This document shows, piece after piece, positions 1-6,910 of a DNA stretch of 10,434 nt. Source of the stretch: Cytophagales bacterium (lineage in GTDB: Bacteria; Bacteroidota; Bacteroidia; Cytophagales; Cyclobacteriaceae); contig JAHEMU010000063.1 in assembly GCA_024643485.1 (NCBI GenBank), forward strand, positions 1-10,434. Direction: 5' to 3'. The translations under genes were made by a program, and so were the position numbers. Numbering within the stretch: the stretch's first letter is position 1; each line of letters begins with the position of its first letter. Below the pieces are notes generated by a model, which made no database searches, was not told where the DNA came from, and worked only from the letters and a program-made list of their open reading frames with translations.

Positions 1-87
1 ATGGGAATAAGTGCTATTCTTTGGTCTATGGTCCAAACCTGGTTGTTTTATAATTTTTATGATCAACTAATCGTTATTTTTGGATGA

Positions 88-1563
88 TTAGTAAGCTCTA
101 GCGAAAATCACTCGTTGGTTAGATGGTTTACCTGAATACACACATTTACCTTCTTCTTCCACCGCATCCAATGGAATACAACGTATAGTCGCTTTGGTTT
201 CCTCTTTTATTTTGTCTTCTGTTTCTGCTGTTCCATCCCAATGAGCTAAGATAAAACCACCTTTACTATCTAAAACTTCTTTAAATTGATCCCAAGTGTC
301 CACCGATGTTAAATTGTCTTTGCGAAATCCATGTGCTTTCTTAAAAATGGAATCCTGAATTTCATCCATCAATTGAGGCAGGTAATTACCCACTTCGTCC
401 ATGGAAATCGTGGTTTTTTCTCCCGTGTCTCGTCGGGCAATTTCAACCGTCCCATTTTCCATGTCGTTTGGCCCAATGGCGATTCTAGCGGGAACGCCTT
501 TCAGTTCATATTCAGCAAATTTCCAACCTGGTTTATGTGTATCACGCTTATCGAACTGAACACTCAGCCCTTTAGAACGCAATAATTTCACTATTTCATT
601 CGCTTTTTCTTCAATGGCTGCCTTTTGTTCGTCTGTTCGGTAAATTGGAACAATAACGACTTGAATTGGAGCTAATTTTGGAGGAAGTACTAATCCGTTA
701 TCATCGGAATGTGCCATAATAAGGGCTCCCATTAATCGGGTACTTACTCCCCAGCTGGTTCCCCAAACATATTCTAGCTTTCCTTCATTATCCGCAAATT
801 TCACATCAAATGCTTTCGCGAAATTCTGACCCAAGAAGTGACTGGTTCCAGCTTGAAGTGCTTTTCCATCCTGCATCAATGCTTCAATACAGTAGGTGTC
901 AATCGCTCCCGGGAATTTTTCACTTTCCGATTTCTTACCTTGAATCACAGGCATTGCCATGTGTTCTTCAGCAAATTGGGCGTATATCTTTAGCATTTGT
1001 ATGGTCTCTTCCACTGCTTCTTGTTTTGAAGCATGTGCGGTGTGACCCTCTTGCCATAAAAATTCTGCAGTTCTTAAAAACAAACGGGTTCTCATTTCCC
1101 AACGCACCACATTGGCCCATTGGTTAATTAAAAGTGGCAAATCTCGGTACGATTGAATCCAGTTTTTATAGGTACTCCAAATGACCGTTTCAGAAGTTGG
1201 GCGAATAATGAGTTCTTCTTCAAGTTTAGCATCGGGGTCAACGATAACTCCGGTTCCGTCTTCATTATTTTTCAAGCGATAGTGTGTAACTACCGCGCAC
1301 TCTTTAGCGAAACCTTCTACGTGGGCGGCCTCTTTACTCAAAAAAGATTTTGGCACGAATAGTGGAAAGTATGCGTTGGTATGTCCGGTTTCTTTGAACA
1401 TTTTATCCAATTGTTGCTGCATTTTTTCCCAGATACTATATCCGTAGGGTTTAATAATCATGCAGCCTCTTACAGGTGAATGCTCAGCTAAATCCGCTTT
1501 TTTTACAATGTCGTTGTACCATTGTGAATAATCATCTGCTCTATTTGTGATTCCTTTACTCAT
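88..1563 (-). CDS. proS: Prolyl-tRNA synthetase, archaeal/eukaryotic-like type
   Basis: This cytoplasmic class II synthetase charges tRNA-Pro with proline using ATP. The 491-residue protein has the full family architecture. Motif 1 lies at about residues 31-49, RPTSE at 121-125, and motif 2 at 148-177 with the RWEMRTR and FLWQEGHTAH signatures. Motif 3 is at 268-295 (TSWGVSTRLMGALIMAHSDD), followed by an anticodon-binding domain at about 300-405 and the C-terminal ProRS domain ending in the characteristic Tyr-491. The roughly 180-residue INS editing domain of the E. coli-type enzyme is absent, which places it in the shorter archaeal/eukaryotic-like class. The C-terminal zinc site looks degenerate: only one of the four cysteines I expect from family memory remains (Cys-474, with Ser at 477). 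The ATG start matches the usual family N-terminus. A -7 promoter motif lies about 50 bp upstream. The gene is divergent from the surface-protein operon. I see no clear terminator downstream in positions 1-87. Confidence 0.97.
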   Translation of the reverse strand: MSKGITNRADDYSQWYNDIVKKADLAEHSPVRGCMIIKPYGYSIWEKMQQQLDKMFKETGHTNAYFPLFVPKSFLSKEAAHVEGFAKECAVVTHYRLKNNEDGTGVIVDPDAKLEEELIIRPTSETVIWSTYKNWIQSYRDLPLLINQWANVVRWEMRTRLFLRTAEFLWQEGHTAHASKQEAVEETIQMLKIYAQFAEEHMAMPVIQGKKSESEKFPGAIDTYCIEALMQDGKALQAGTSHFLGQNFAKAFDVKFADNEGKLEYVWGTSWGVSTRLMGALIMAHSDDNGLVLPPKLAPIQVVIVPIYRTDEQKAAIEEKANEIVKLLRSKGLSVQFDKRDTHKPGWKFAEYELKGVPARIAIGPNDMENGTVEIARRDTGEKTTISMDEVGNYLPQLMDEIQDSIFKKAHGFRKDNLTSVDTWDQFKEVLDSKGGFILAHWDGTAETEDKIKEETKATIRCIPLDAVEEEGKCVYSGKPSNQRVIFARAY

Positions 1564-1575
1564 TATTTATTTTTG
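1544..1575 (+). promoter_or_regulatory. Candidate Bacteroidota promoter for the surface-protein operon
   Basis: TTTG at 1544-1547 and TATTTTTG at 1568-1575 are separated by 20 bp. This matches the Bacteroidota sigma-factor consensus TTTG-N17-23-TAnnTTTG. The -33 element lies inside the 5' end of the divergent proS gene. Transcription would begin near 1581 and give a leader of about 110 nt before the ATG at 1694. The region is AT-rich, so a chance match is possible. Confidence 0.5.
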
Positions 1576-1612
1576 GTATAGAATTTGCTTATATTTACTT
1601 GGAATGAGACTG

Positions 1613-1620
1613 CAAATATA
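1613..1620 (-). promoter_or_regulatory. Candidate -7 promoter element for proS
   Basis: On the minus strand these bases read TATATTTG, an exact match to the Bacteroidota -7 consensus TAnnTTTG, about 50 bp upstream of the proS start. No TTG is visible at the expected -33 distance, so this is a half-site prediction resting on position and one motif. Confidence 0.45.
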
Positions 1621-1693
1621 AGATTTTACTGTTCATTCTGATCTTTTTTAATAAAAAGACGTTAATAAATGTAGACCATAAAGTCCAAAAGCC

Positions 1694-3226
1694 ATGAAAA
1701 ATCTACTTAACATTAAAACCTCTGCCGCCTTTTTGGTGGGAATGTTCTTGATTCCATTAGTTGGAATGTCGCAGGAGTACGATGATATGTACTTCAAGTC
1801 TTCTGATCGCAAAGCGAAAAAGGAAAAAGCTGCCGTGAAAATGGATACAGTTACAGAAGAGGGAGCAATGATGAACCCAGATTACATGGCCAGGTATCAG
1901 AAAAATGCCGGACAAGAGCTTACCGAGGAAGGGTATTATGATCAAGATTATTATGATCGTATGGATTATGCTTCTCGTTCGGTAATTGTAAATAATTATT
2001 CAACATGGGATGATATCTATTGGAGCAACCCAATGTTTTATAGAAATACCATTTACGATCCATTCTACCTATACAGAGTTCGTTATTATTCACCTTATGT
2101 AGGCGTTTATTATAACGATTATTACAATCCTTATAATTCGTATTGGGGACGAAGCACATGGTCTTGGGAAGCTTCTTGGGGATGGTCAAACTCATATTAT
2201 TATAACAACAACTGTTGGGGATGGAGAAGTAATTACTACTATCCTTCCTATTCATACTATGGTTATAATCGTCACTACAATAATTGGGGCGGATACAATA
2301 ATTACGTAACCAATGTATATAACTATGAGAATAGCAATAATAGAGACTATGTAAAAGGCCGTAGAGACAATAGAACAGTAGCTTCAACAAACACAAACTA
2401 CTACAGCTCTGGCTCTGTGAACAGCAGAAGAGATCCTTCTTCTAGCCGAATAGATAATGGAAGTAGCGTGCCTACTCGCCGAAACAATACTTCAACCTCT
2501 ACTTTAGTGGCAGGTTCACGAACAGGAACTACTTCCAGAACGGATGTTGCCCAAGGTACCAGCCGTACTAACAGTGCTGCAACGCCGGTTAGAAGTCGTT
2601 CTTATGAATCAAGAAATGTGTATAGTGCAGTAAATAACAGAAGTGATTATTCGAATTCAAGCGTTAGAACTCGTGGAAATGAGAGCACCTCATCTTCTCA
2701 AATTCAACGTGGTACTTCTGCTGCTAGAGGATACGAAGGTGTTCAATCTCGTTCTTATACTACTAGAAATACGACGTCAAATACTGGGAATAACTCAGGA
2801 CAGACTGTAAGAAGCCGTAGCAATAGCTACCAAAGAGGAATCAATAGTTCATCTACTAATTTTTCAGCGCCTACCATGAATAATGCTCAGCGCTCAAATT
2901 CACAAATTAATAGAGGTGCTTATACTCCATCTTCTCAACGAGGAAATGCAGGAAGTAGCCCAACAAGAGGGTACACTCCTTCAAACAACTCATCAAACCG
3001 AAGCTTTACTCCTCCGGCGTCTAGAAGCAGCAGTGGATATAGTCCATCAAGAAGTTCTTCCGGAAATAGCGGAGCCGTTCGATCAAACAGCGGTGGAAGT
3101 AGTTCAAGAAGTTCAGGAATGAGTAGTGGTTCATCTGGAAGATCATCCTCATCAGGTTCATCTTCATCAGGTAAATCGTCTTCAGGAAATTCATCATCTT
3201 CAAGTAGCCGAAGAGGAGGAAACTAA
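1694..3226 (+). CDS. Exported low-complexity Tyr/Asn- then Ser/Arg-rich protein, function unknown
   Basis: The 510-residue product begins with a clear Sec signal peptide (Lys-rich start, hydrophobic core at about residues 11-24, probable cleavage near Ser-26/Gln-27). Residues 30-95 are charged. Residues 96-215 are extremely rich in Tyr, Asn and Trp (for example YYYNNNCWGW), and Cys-174 is the only cysteine in the mature part. From about 220 to the end the chain is Ser/Arg/Thr/Asn-rich with very few acidic residues. It has loose repeats of a [R/S]G-x-YTPS-like motif around 413-460 and ends in a 45-residue Ser/Gly/Arg tail. I recognise no enzymatic domain. Proteins of similar composition in Flavobacteria have, as I recall, been labelled vitellogenin-like, which I regard as a compositional artefact. 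It sits 20 bp upstream of a FadL/OmpP1-like porin on the same strand, so a cell-surface or extracellular role is inferred. The unbroken 1.5-kb frame, signal peptide and downstream spacing make it a real gene. Confidence 0.88.
   Translation: MKNLLNIKTSAAFLVGMFLIPLVGMSQEYDDMYFKSSDRKAKKEKAAVKMDTVTEEGAMMNPDYMARYQKNAGQELTEEGYYDQDYYDRMDYASRSVIVNNYSTWDDIYWSNPMFYRNTIYDPFYLYRVRYYSPYVGVYYNDYYNPYNSYWGRSTWSWEASWGWSNSYYYNNNCWGWRSNYYYPSYSYYGYNRHYNNWGGYNNYVTNVYNYENSNNRDYVKGRRDNRTVASTNTNYYSSGSVNSRRDPSSSRIDNGSSVPTRRNNTSTSTLVAGSRTGTTSRTDVAQGTSRTNSAATPVRSRSYESRNVYSAVNNRSDYSNSSVRTRGNESTSSSQIQRGTSAARGYEGVQSRSYTTRNTTSNTGNNSGQTVRSRSNSYQRGINSSSTNFSAPTMNNAQRSNSQINRGAYTPSSQRGNAGSSPTRGYTPSNNSSNRSFTPPASRSSSGYSPSRSSSGNSGAVRSNSGGSSSRSSGMSSGSSGRSSSSGSSSSGKSSSGNSSSSSSRRGGN
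3128..3206 (+). repeat. Degenerate TCA/TCT serine-codon microsatellite
   Basis: This stretch near the 3' end of the exported low-complexity gene is built mostly from TCA, TCT, TCC and GGT/GGA codons encoding the Ser/Gly tail. Near-repeats such as GGTTCATCTTCATCA recur with synonymous changes, so it is not a perfect tandem array. It could still be prone to in-frame length change. Confidence 0.5.
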
Positions 3227-3246
3227 AAACGCTTAAATACAGCAAA

Positions 3247-4746
3247 ATGAAACGATTCTTATCAATATTTGCGATAAGCCTGATAGTGGTTTGTCTAAAT
3301 GAAAATGTACAGGCACAATCCTATGCACAAGGAGCCATTCTGTTTGGCAGAAATACCCCCGGTGGATCCGCTAGAATATTGGGTATGGGAGGTGCGCAAA
3401 TTTCACTCGGCGGTGACCCTAGCTTAGCGTTGAGCAACCCTGCCGGACTCGGAATGTCGAACCGTTCTAGTTTTTCAATTTCAGGAGGCTCTTTTGTCAA
3501 TAATTCTATTTCTTCTTTTTATGGTGAAAACACACCTGAATCGAAATTTAATTTGAATATCCCCCAGTTAGGAATCGTCATTAGTACCAGTGGCAATGAT
3601 TCTGGAGGTTATAAAGGAGGCTCGTTTGCTGTAAATTATACACATACTAATAATTACCATAAGAGAATTAATTACGAAACGTCCAATCCAAATGTGAGTA
3701 TCATAGACTACTTTTTGGATAGAGTAGATGGCGTGGTTCCCAATTCTTTTCTAGAAGGTGGTTCGGAGTATAATACCTTATTAGGACTCGGTTGGAATTC
3801 ATATTTAATCGATACCATTTATGATGCAAATGCAGGACAATTATTCTACGATAGTTATGTCCTGGATTATCCAAATATACAAGGGGAGTCTATCGATGTC
3901 AGAGGGTCAAATGCTCAATGGAGTTTTGCCTATGGTGGAAACTACAATGACAAATTCTTTTTTGGAGTAGGGATTGGAATGAATTCATTTAACTATTCTT
4001 CTGAAAAGAAATATTATGAATACTTCTCCAATGCCGCAGATATCAATCAAATAAATCTGAAGGAGGAATTAGATATTTACGGATTGGGCATTAATATGTC
4101 GCTGGGCTTTATTGTGCGCCCAATTGAAATGATTCAAATCGGAATCAACTATACTTCGCCGACGTATTATAATGTAAACGATGAATGGCTAGCATCTATT
4201 CAAACCGATTGGAATGGTTTTGTGTACCCAAGCACTGGAGAAGTGCTAACTAGTGTAGATGTAACTAATGACTTAATAATTTCTGATTATTCAATGACAA
4301 CTCCGGGTAAATTCGGAATTGGTTCAACGGTGTTTTTAGGAAAATCAGGTTTTATCACGGCCGATTTTGAACGAATGGATTTTAGCAAAACCAGACTTTC
4401 CTCAAATGATTTTTCTATGACTCCTGATAATCAAGAAATTTTAGATGATTATAGTTCAGTGGTCAATTTCCGCGTAGGTGGTGAATATCGATATGATATA
4501 TTCCGCGCTCGGTTAGGAGCTGGCGTATATGGAAATCCGGCAGTAAATGAAAATGCAGAGATCAGCGGGATGTCAACGGTGAGCGGTGGATTTGGAATTC
4601 GTAAAAAATCCAGCTTTTTCGATTTAGCGGTGGTGAGAAGTAATACTCAAGAAACGCATAGACCCTTCTCTATAACAGGAATGGAAAATGCCACCTCCGA
4701 TATTAAAAATACCATGATTGTGGCTACCGTCGGTTGGAATTTCTAA
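3247..4746 (+). CDS. FadL/OmpP1-like outer-membrane beta-barrel protein
   Basis: The 499-residue protein is predicted to sit in the outer membrane as a transport barrel of the OMPP1/FadL/TodX type, a family that takes up hydrophobic compounds. It has a signal peptide (hydrophobic core at about 5-17, cleavage probably after Ala-23 in NVQA). The N-terminal signature at 39-69 includes GGSARILGMGGA and LSNPAGLG, typical of the hatch region of this family in Bacteroidota. Alternating amphipathic strands follow throughout, and the chain ends in TVGWNF with the terminal Phe expected of a BAM-recognised beta-signal. It starts 20 bp after the low-complexity surface gene and is probably co-transcribed with it. 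Its stop codon overlaps that of convergent aroK by 4 bp, and its terminator lies within aroK. The substrate cannot be read from sequence. Family membership is judged by pattern, and a related PorV-like or other barrel family is the alternative. Confidence 0.87.
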   Translation: MKRFLSIFAISLIVVCLNENVQAQSYAQGAILFGRNTPGGSARILGMGGAQISLGGDPSLALSNPAGLGMSNRSSFSISGGSFVNNSISSFYGENTPESKFNLNIPQLGIVISTSGNDSGGYKGGSFAVNYTHTNNYHKRINYETSNPNVSIIDYFLDRVDGVVPNSFLEGGSEYNTLLGLGWNSYLIDTIYDANAGQLFYDSYVLDYPNIQGESIDVRGSNAQWSFAYGGNYNDKFFFGVGIGMNSFNYSSEKKYYEYFSNAADINQINLKEELDIYGLGINMSLGFIVRPIEMIQIGINYTSPTYYNVNDEWLASIQTDWNGFVYPSTGEVLTSVDVTNDLIISDYSMTTPGKFGIGSTVFLGKSGFITADFERMDFSKTRLSSNDFSMTPDNQEILDDYSSVVNFRVGGEYRYDIFRARLGAGVYGNPAVNENAEISGMSTVSGGFGIRKKSSFFDLAVVRSNTQETHRPFSITGMENATSDIKNTMIVATVGWNF

Positions 4747-5261
4747 ACAGATAATTCAAATGCTTGAATCACATGTTCGATGGGATTCAAGTCATTTTCT
4801 ACTATAATAAGGGAAGCTTTTTTGTAAAATGCTTCCCTTTTTTCATTTAGTACGGTTAATTTTTGACGCAATTCCTGTTCAGAGGCACCCAGTAATAAGG
4901 GGCGAATATTTTTTTTGTCGTTCCGCATGTTTTCTATTAGCGTAGTTACCGACTTTTTGAGATAGATGGTTTTGCCTGCATGATTCATTAATTCCATGTT
5001 ATTGAAAAAAGCGGGAGTGCCACCACCTGTTGCTATAATATGGGAGTTAGGGAATCCGATTAACTCCAATAGACTTTCATGTTCCAGTTTTCTAAAAGGG
5101 TCTTCGCCTTGCTCCTGAAAGATATTCTGAACGGATTTACCTGCTTTTTTTTCGATATAATGATCCAAATCGATTAGCGGCATTTTTATTACCTTGCTCA
5201 ATTTTTTAGAAAAGGTACTTTTACCACAAGCGGGCATTCCAATAATAAATAGATGCGACAT
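4743..5261 (-). CDS. aroK: Shikimate kinase
   Basis: This cytoplasmic P-loop kinase phosphorylates shikimate with ATP, the fifth step of the route to chorismate. At 172 residues it has normal family length and all expected motifs. Walker A is at 8-15 (GMPACGKS, with Cys where Gly is more common but the GKS core intact). The shikimate-binding DLD is at 31-33, Arg-57 is in the FRKLE motif, the GGG loop is at 79-81, the lid RPLL at 120-123, and the KREAFYKKA adenine/substrate segment at 141-149. It is the last gene of a three-gene operon, starting 3 bp after the stop of the BT_3928-like gene. Its TAG stop overlaps the porin TAA stop tail-to-tail. A plus-strand terminator is embedded in its 3' end. 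Chorismate also supplies the pABA used by the nearby folP product. Confidence 0.95.
   Translation of the reverse strand: MSHLFIIGMPACGKSTFSKKLSKVIKMPLIDLDHYIEKKAGKSVQNIFQEQGEDPFRKLEHESLLELIGFPNSHIIATGGGTPAFFNNMELMNHAGKTIYLKKSVTTLIENMRNDKKNIRPLLLGASEQELRQKLTVLNEKREAFYKKASLIIVENDLNPIEHVIQAFELSV
4811..4843 (+). terminator. Intrinsic terminator of the porin operon, inside antisense aroK
   Basis: GGGAAGC (4811-4817) pairs perfectly with GCTTCCC (4831-4837). The stem can extend inward by TTTT/AAAA with one bulged T, and the hairpin is followed directly by TTTTTT (4838-4843). This is a canonical Rho-independent terminator for plus-strand transcription, 65 bp beyond the porin stop. It lies within the 3' coding region of aroK on the other strand. 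Confidence 0.82.
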
Positions 5262-5264
5262 GAA

Positions 5265-6365
5265 TTAAAGCATATTGGCAATATCTGTTTCATCTGGCAA
5301 GTCATTGATATGCCATTTTCCCATCACTACACCGTCTCTCCATAACATGATTCCAGGATTTGATCGAATCATCGCTTTTAAAACGGTTCCATCCACAAAG
5401 TAAAACGGGATGGCCAATTGATATTCATGCCGAAGTGATTCTATTTCTTGTTCTGATATAGAAGTAAAGAGAACCGTTTCCAACTTTCCATCTAAGCGAT
5501 TGGCGAGTTGTGCCAGTTCATTCAGCCTTGACATCCGCAATGTTTTGGTATCCTGCATAACCACTATCAACTTGATTCCTTGGAAAGATTGATCCGTATA
5601 ATCTTCTCCGTCGGGTGACATTATTTGATAATCCTGAACTTTTGGAATGGTTTTTTCTTCGTTGGTAACGACACTATTTATGTAAGTGTACCCATCTGCT
5701 TCGGTTAGGAAGGTAGGAGATTTGATCTCTTTCCCATCTTTTTCGAAGATATATTCAATAATTGGATCTTCTTCAGGAATCATCCCCATCTGAATATTCG
5801 CTCCTATTTTATACGGGCGAAAATCGAGATATGGAAGGTGTTCAATGGCATAAATTCCAATAATACATGATATGATCGCGGTAGAAAGGGCGATTATATT
5901 GCCAGTTTGAACTTTAAGGATATCTTTAAATCGTGTTCTATACCAAAATAAATGAGCGATAAATACGACTAAAATGAGGTCTTTAATAAATGATTGCCAA
6001 GGATTTAATGGAATGGCATCACCGAAACAACCGCAATCGGTAACTTTATCGAAATAGGCGGAATAGAAGGTAAGAAACGTAAAGAATATGATCAATAACA
6101 ATAATACCCAGGTGGTGATCTTCATTCTGTAATTAATGAGTACCGCAATTCCCAGAACAATTTCGAGTATAATTAAAAACATCCCGATGGGTAAGGCCCA
6201 CGGAACGAGGTGTTCAAAAAAAGGAGAAAAATCAACGCTGAAAACATCAAAATATTCCTCAAGTTTAATTTTGGTACCTATCGGATCATTGAGTTTTATC
6301 AGTCCGGAAAAAATAAATAGTCCACCAACAAAGTATCGGCTGAATTGATCAATAATTTTCATCAT
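5265..6365 (-). CDS. BT_3928-like DoxX/MauE-fold membrane protein with C-terminal thioredoxin-like domain
   Basis: The 366-residue inner-membrane protein has about five hydrophobic segments (roughly residues 11-26, 55-78, 83-103, 126-142 and 155-173), then a soluble domain of about 190 residues. The loop after the third segment carries the family motif DCGCFGDAI (110-118), resembling MauE/DoxX-type proteins tied to thiol redox chemistry. The C-terminal part (about 260-366) has a thioredoxin-like beta/alpha pattern with RSNPGIMLWRDG near the expected cis-Pro loop, but no CxxC. Bacteroidota homologues of this architecture are known as the BT_3928 family, and their function is not established. 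The start overlaps the DUF1599 stop by 4 bp (ATGA), indicating translational coupling. A second in-frame ATG follows immediately, so the first residue is uncertain by one. aroK follows 3 bp downstream. Confidence 0.88.
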   Translation of the reverse strand: MMKIIDQFSRYFVGGLFIFSGLIKLNDPIGTKIKLEEYFDVFSVDFSPFFEHLVPWALPIGMFLIILEIVLGIAVLINYRMKITTWVLLLLIIFFTFLTFYSAYFDKVTDCGCFGDAIPLNPWQSFIKDLILVVFIAHLFWYRTRFKDILKVQTGNIIALSTAIISCIIGIYAIEHLPYLDFRPYKIGANIQMGMIPEEDPIIEYIFEKDGKEIKSPTFLTEADGYTYINSVVTNEEKTIPKVQDYQIMSPDGEDYTDQSFQGIKLIVVMQDTKTLRMSRLNELAQLANRLDGKLETVLFTSISEQEIESLRHEYQLAIPFYFVDGTVLKAMIRSNPGIMLWRDGVVMGKWHINDLPDETDIANML

Positions 6366-6910
6366 GAGTTCAAGAAATTAAGTTTGATTAAACAAAACAC
6401 TGCATAATTAATCATGTCCTGATAATTGGCTTTTACCCCTTCTGAGACCAGCGTTTTGCCTTGATTATCTTCTATTTGTTTAACGCGAAGTAACTTCATA
6501 AGAATAATATCGGTGATCGAACTAACACGCATTTCACGCCAGGCTTCACCATAATCGTGATTTTTGTTTTGAAGTAATGCCAAGGTCTCATCGGCGGCAT
6601 GTTGATATTTCGGTTCTAATTCTTCATAGGATAATTCCATGCGGTCGTCTTTAACCAACTCCAGCTGTATCATTGCAAGAATACAATAATTGATGATTCC
6701 GATGAACTCATCAGTGATGTTGTCATCTACTAGCTGTTGACCCTTCTCCTGAATGGAACGCACTCGTTGTGCTTTGATGAAAATTTGGTCGGTGAGGGAA
6801 GAAACTCGTAGGATTCTCCAGGCGGTACCATAGTCTCTCGTTTTCTTTTCGAAAAGTTCTTTGCAACGCTTAATTACCTCTTTATATTCGCTTACCGTTT
6901 TGTCTTCCAA
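6362..6910 (-). CDS. Tandem-duplicated DUF1599 protein
   Basis: The 182-residue, mostly helical soluble protein consists of two copies of one module. Copy 1 spans about residues 16-85 and copy 2 about 109-179, offset by 93 residues. The shared positions include DYG-x-AWR (26-32 and 119-125), RVSS[L/I]TD (35-41 and 128-134), a basic RV[R/K]-x-I segment, and a C-terminal INY helix. This matches DUF1599 (PF07659), which I recall being renamed nucleotide modification associated domain 1. Its biochemical activity is unproven. The frame opens with TTG, and no in-frame ATG exists between there and residue 80, well inside copy 1. The TTG therefore looks like the true start, without a Shine-Dalgarno. 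It is the first gene of the minus-strand operon, translationally coupled to the BT_3928-like gene and divergent from folP across 27 bp. The same association of these families occurs, from memory, in other Bacteroidota. Confidence 0.88.
   Translation of the reverse strand: MEDKTVSEYKEVIKRCKELFEKKTRDYGTAWRILRVSSLTDQIFIKAQRVRSIQEKGQQLVDDNITDEFIGIINYCILAMIQLELVKDDRMELSYEELEPKYQHAADETLALLQNKNHDYGEAWREMRVSSITDIILMKLLRVKQIEDNQGKTLVSEGVKANYQDMINYAVFCLIKLNFLNS
6860..6890 (+). promoter_or_regulatory. Weak candidate promoter for folP-cdaA
   Basis: TTTG at 6860-6863 and TATATTCG at 6883-6890 are spaced 19 bp apart. The second element matches the Bacteroidota -7 consensus TAnnTTTG except for one base. 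It lies inside the 5' end of the divergent DUF1599 gene and would give a leader of about 40 nt. The intergenic gap itself (27 bp) is too short to hold a full promoter for either gene. Confidence 0.3.

Noticed and set aside
20..37. TTTGG...CCAAA inverted repeat downstream of proS as a terminator
   Set aside because: The stem is only 5 bp and no T-run follows on the proS strand, so it is too weak to call.
1..87. Short plus-strand frame beginning with ATG at position 1 and stopping at 85-87
   Set aside because: It could be the tail of a convergent gene, but another frame is also open to 51-53. 28 hydrophobic residues are too few to identify anything.
331..1362. Several plus-strand open frames antisense to proS
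   Set aside because: They are shadows of the conserved proS coding sequence, with no signal peptide, domain or promoter of their own.
1920..2396. Minus-strand open frame of 158 codons, rich in Cys, Tyr and Leu
   Set aside because: It is the reverse complement of the Tyr/Asn-rich part of the exported gene, whose codon bias keeps that frame open. It has no plausible start context or recognisable domain.
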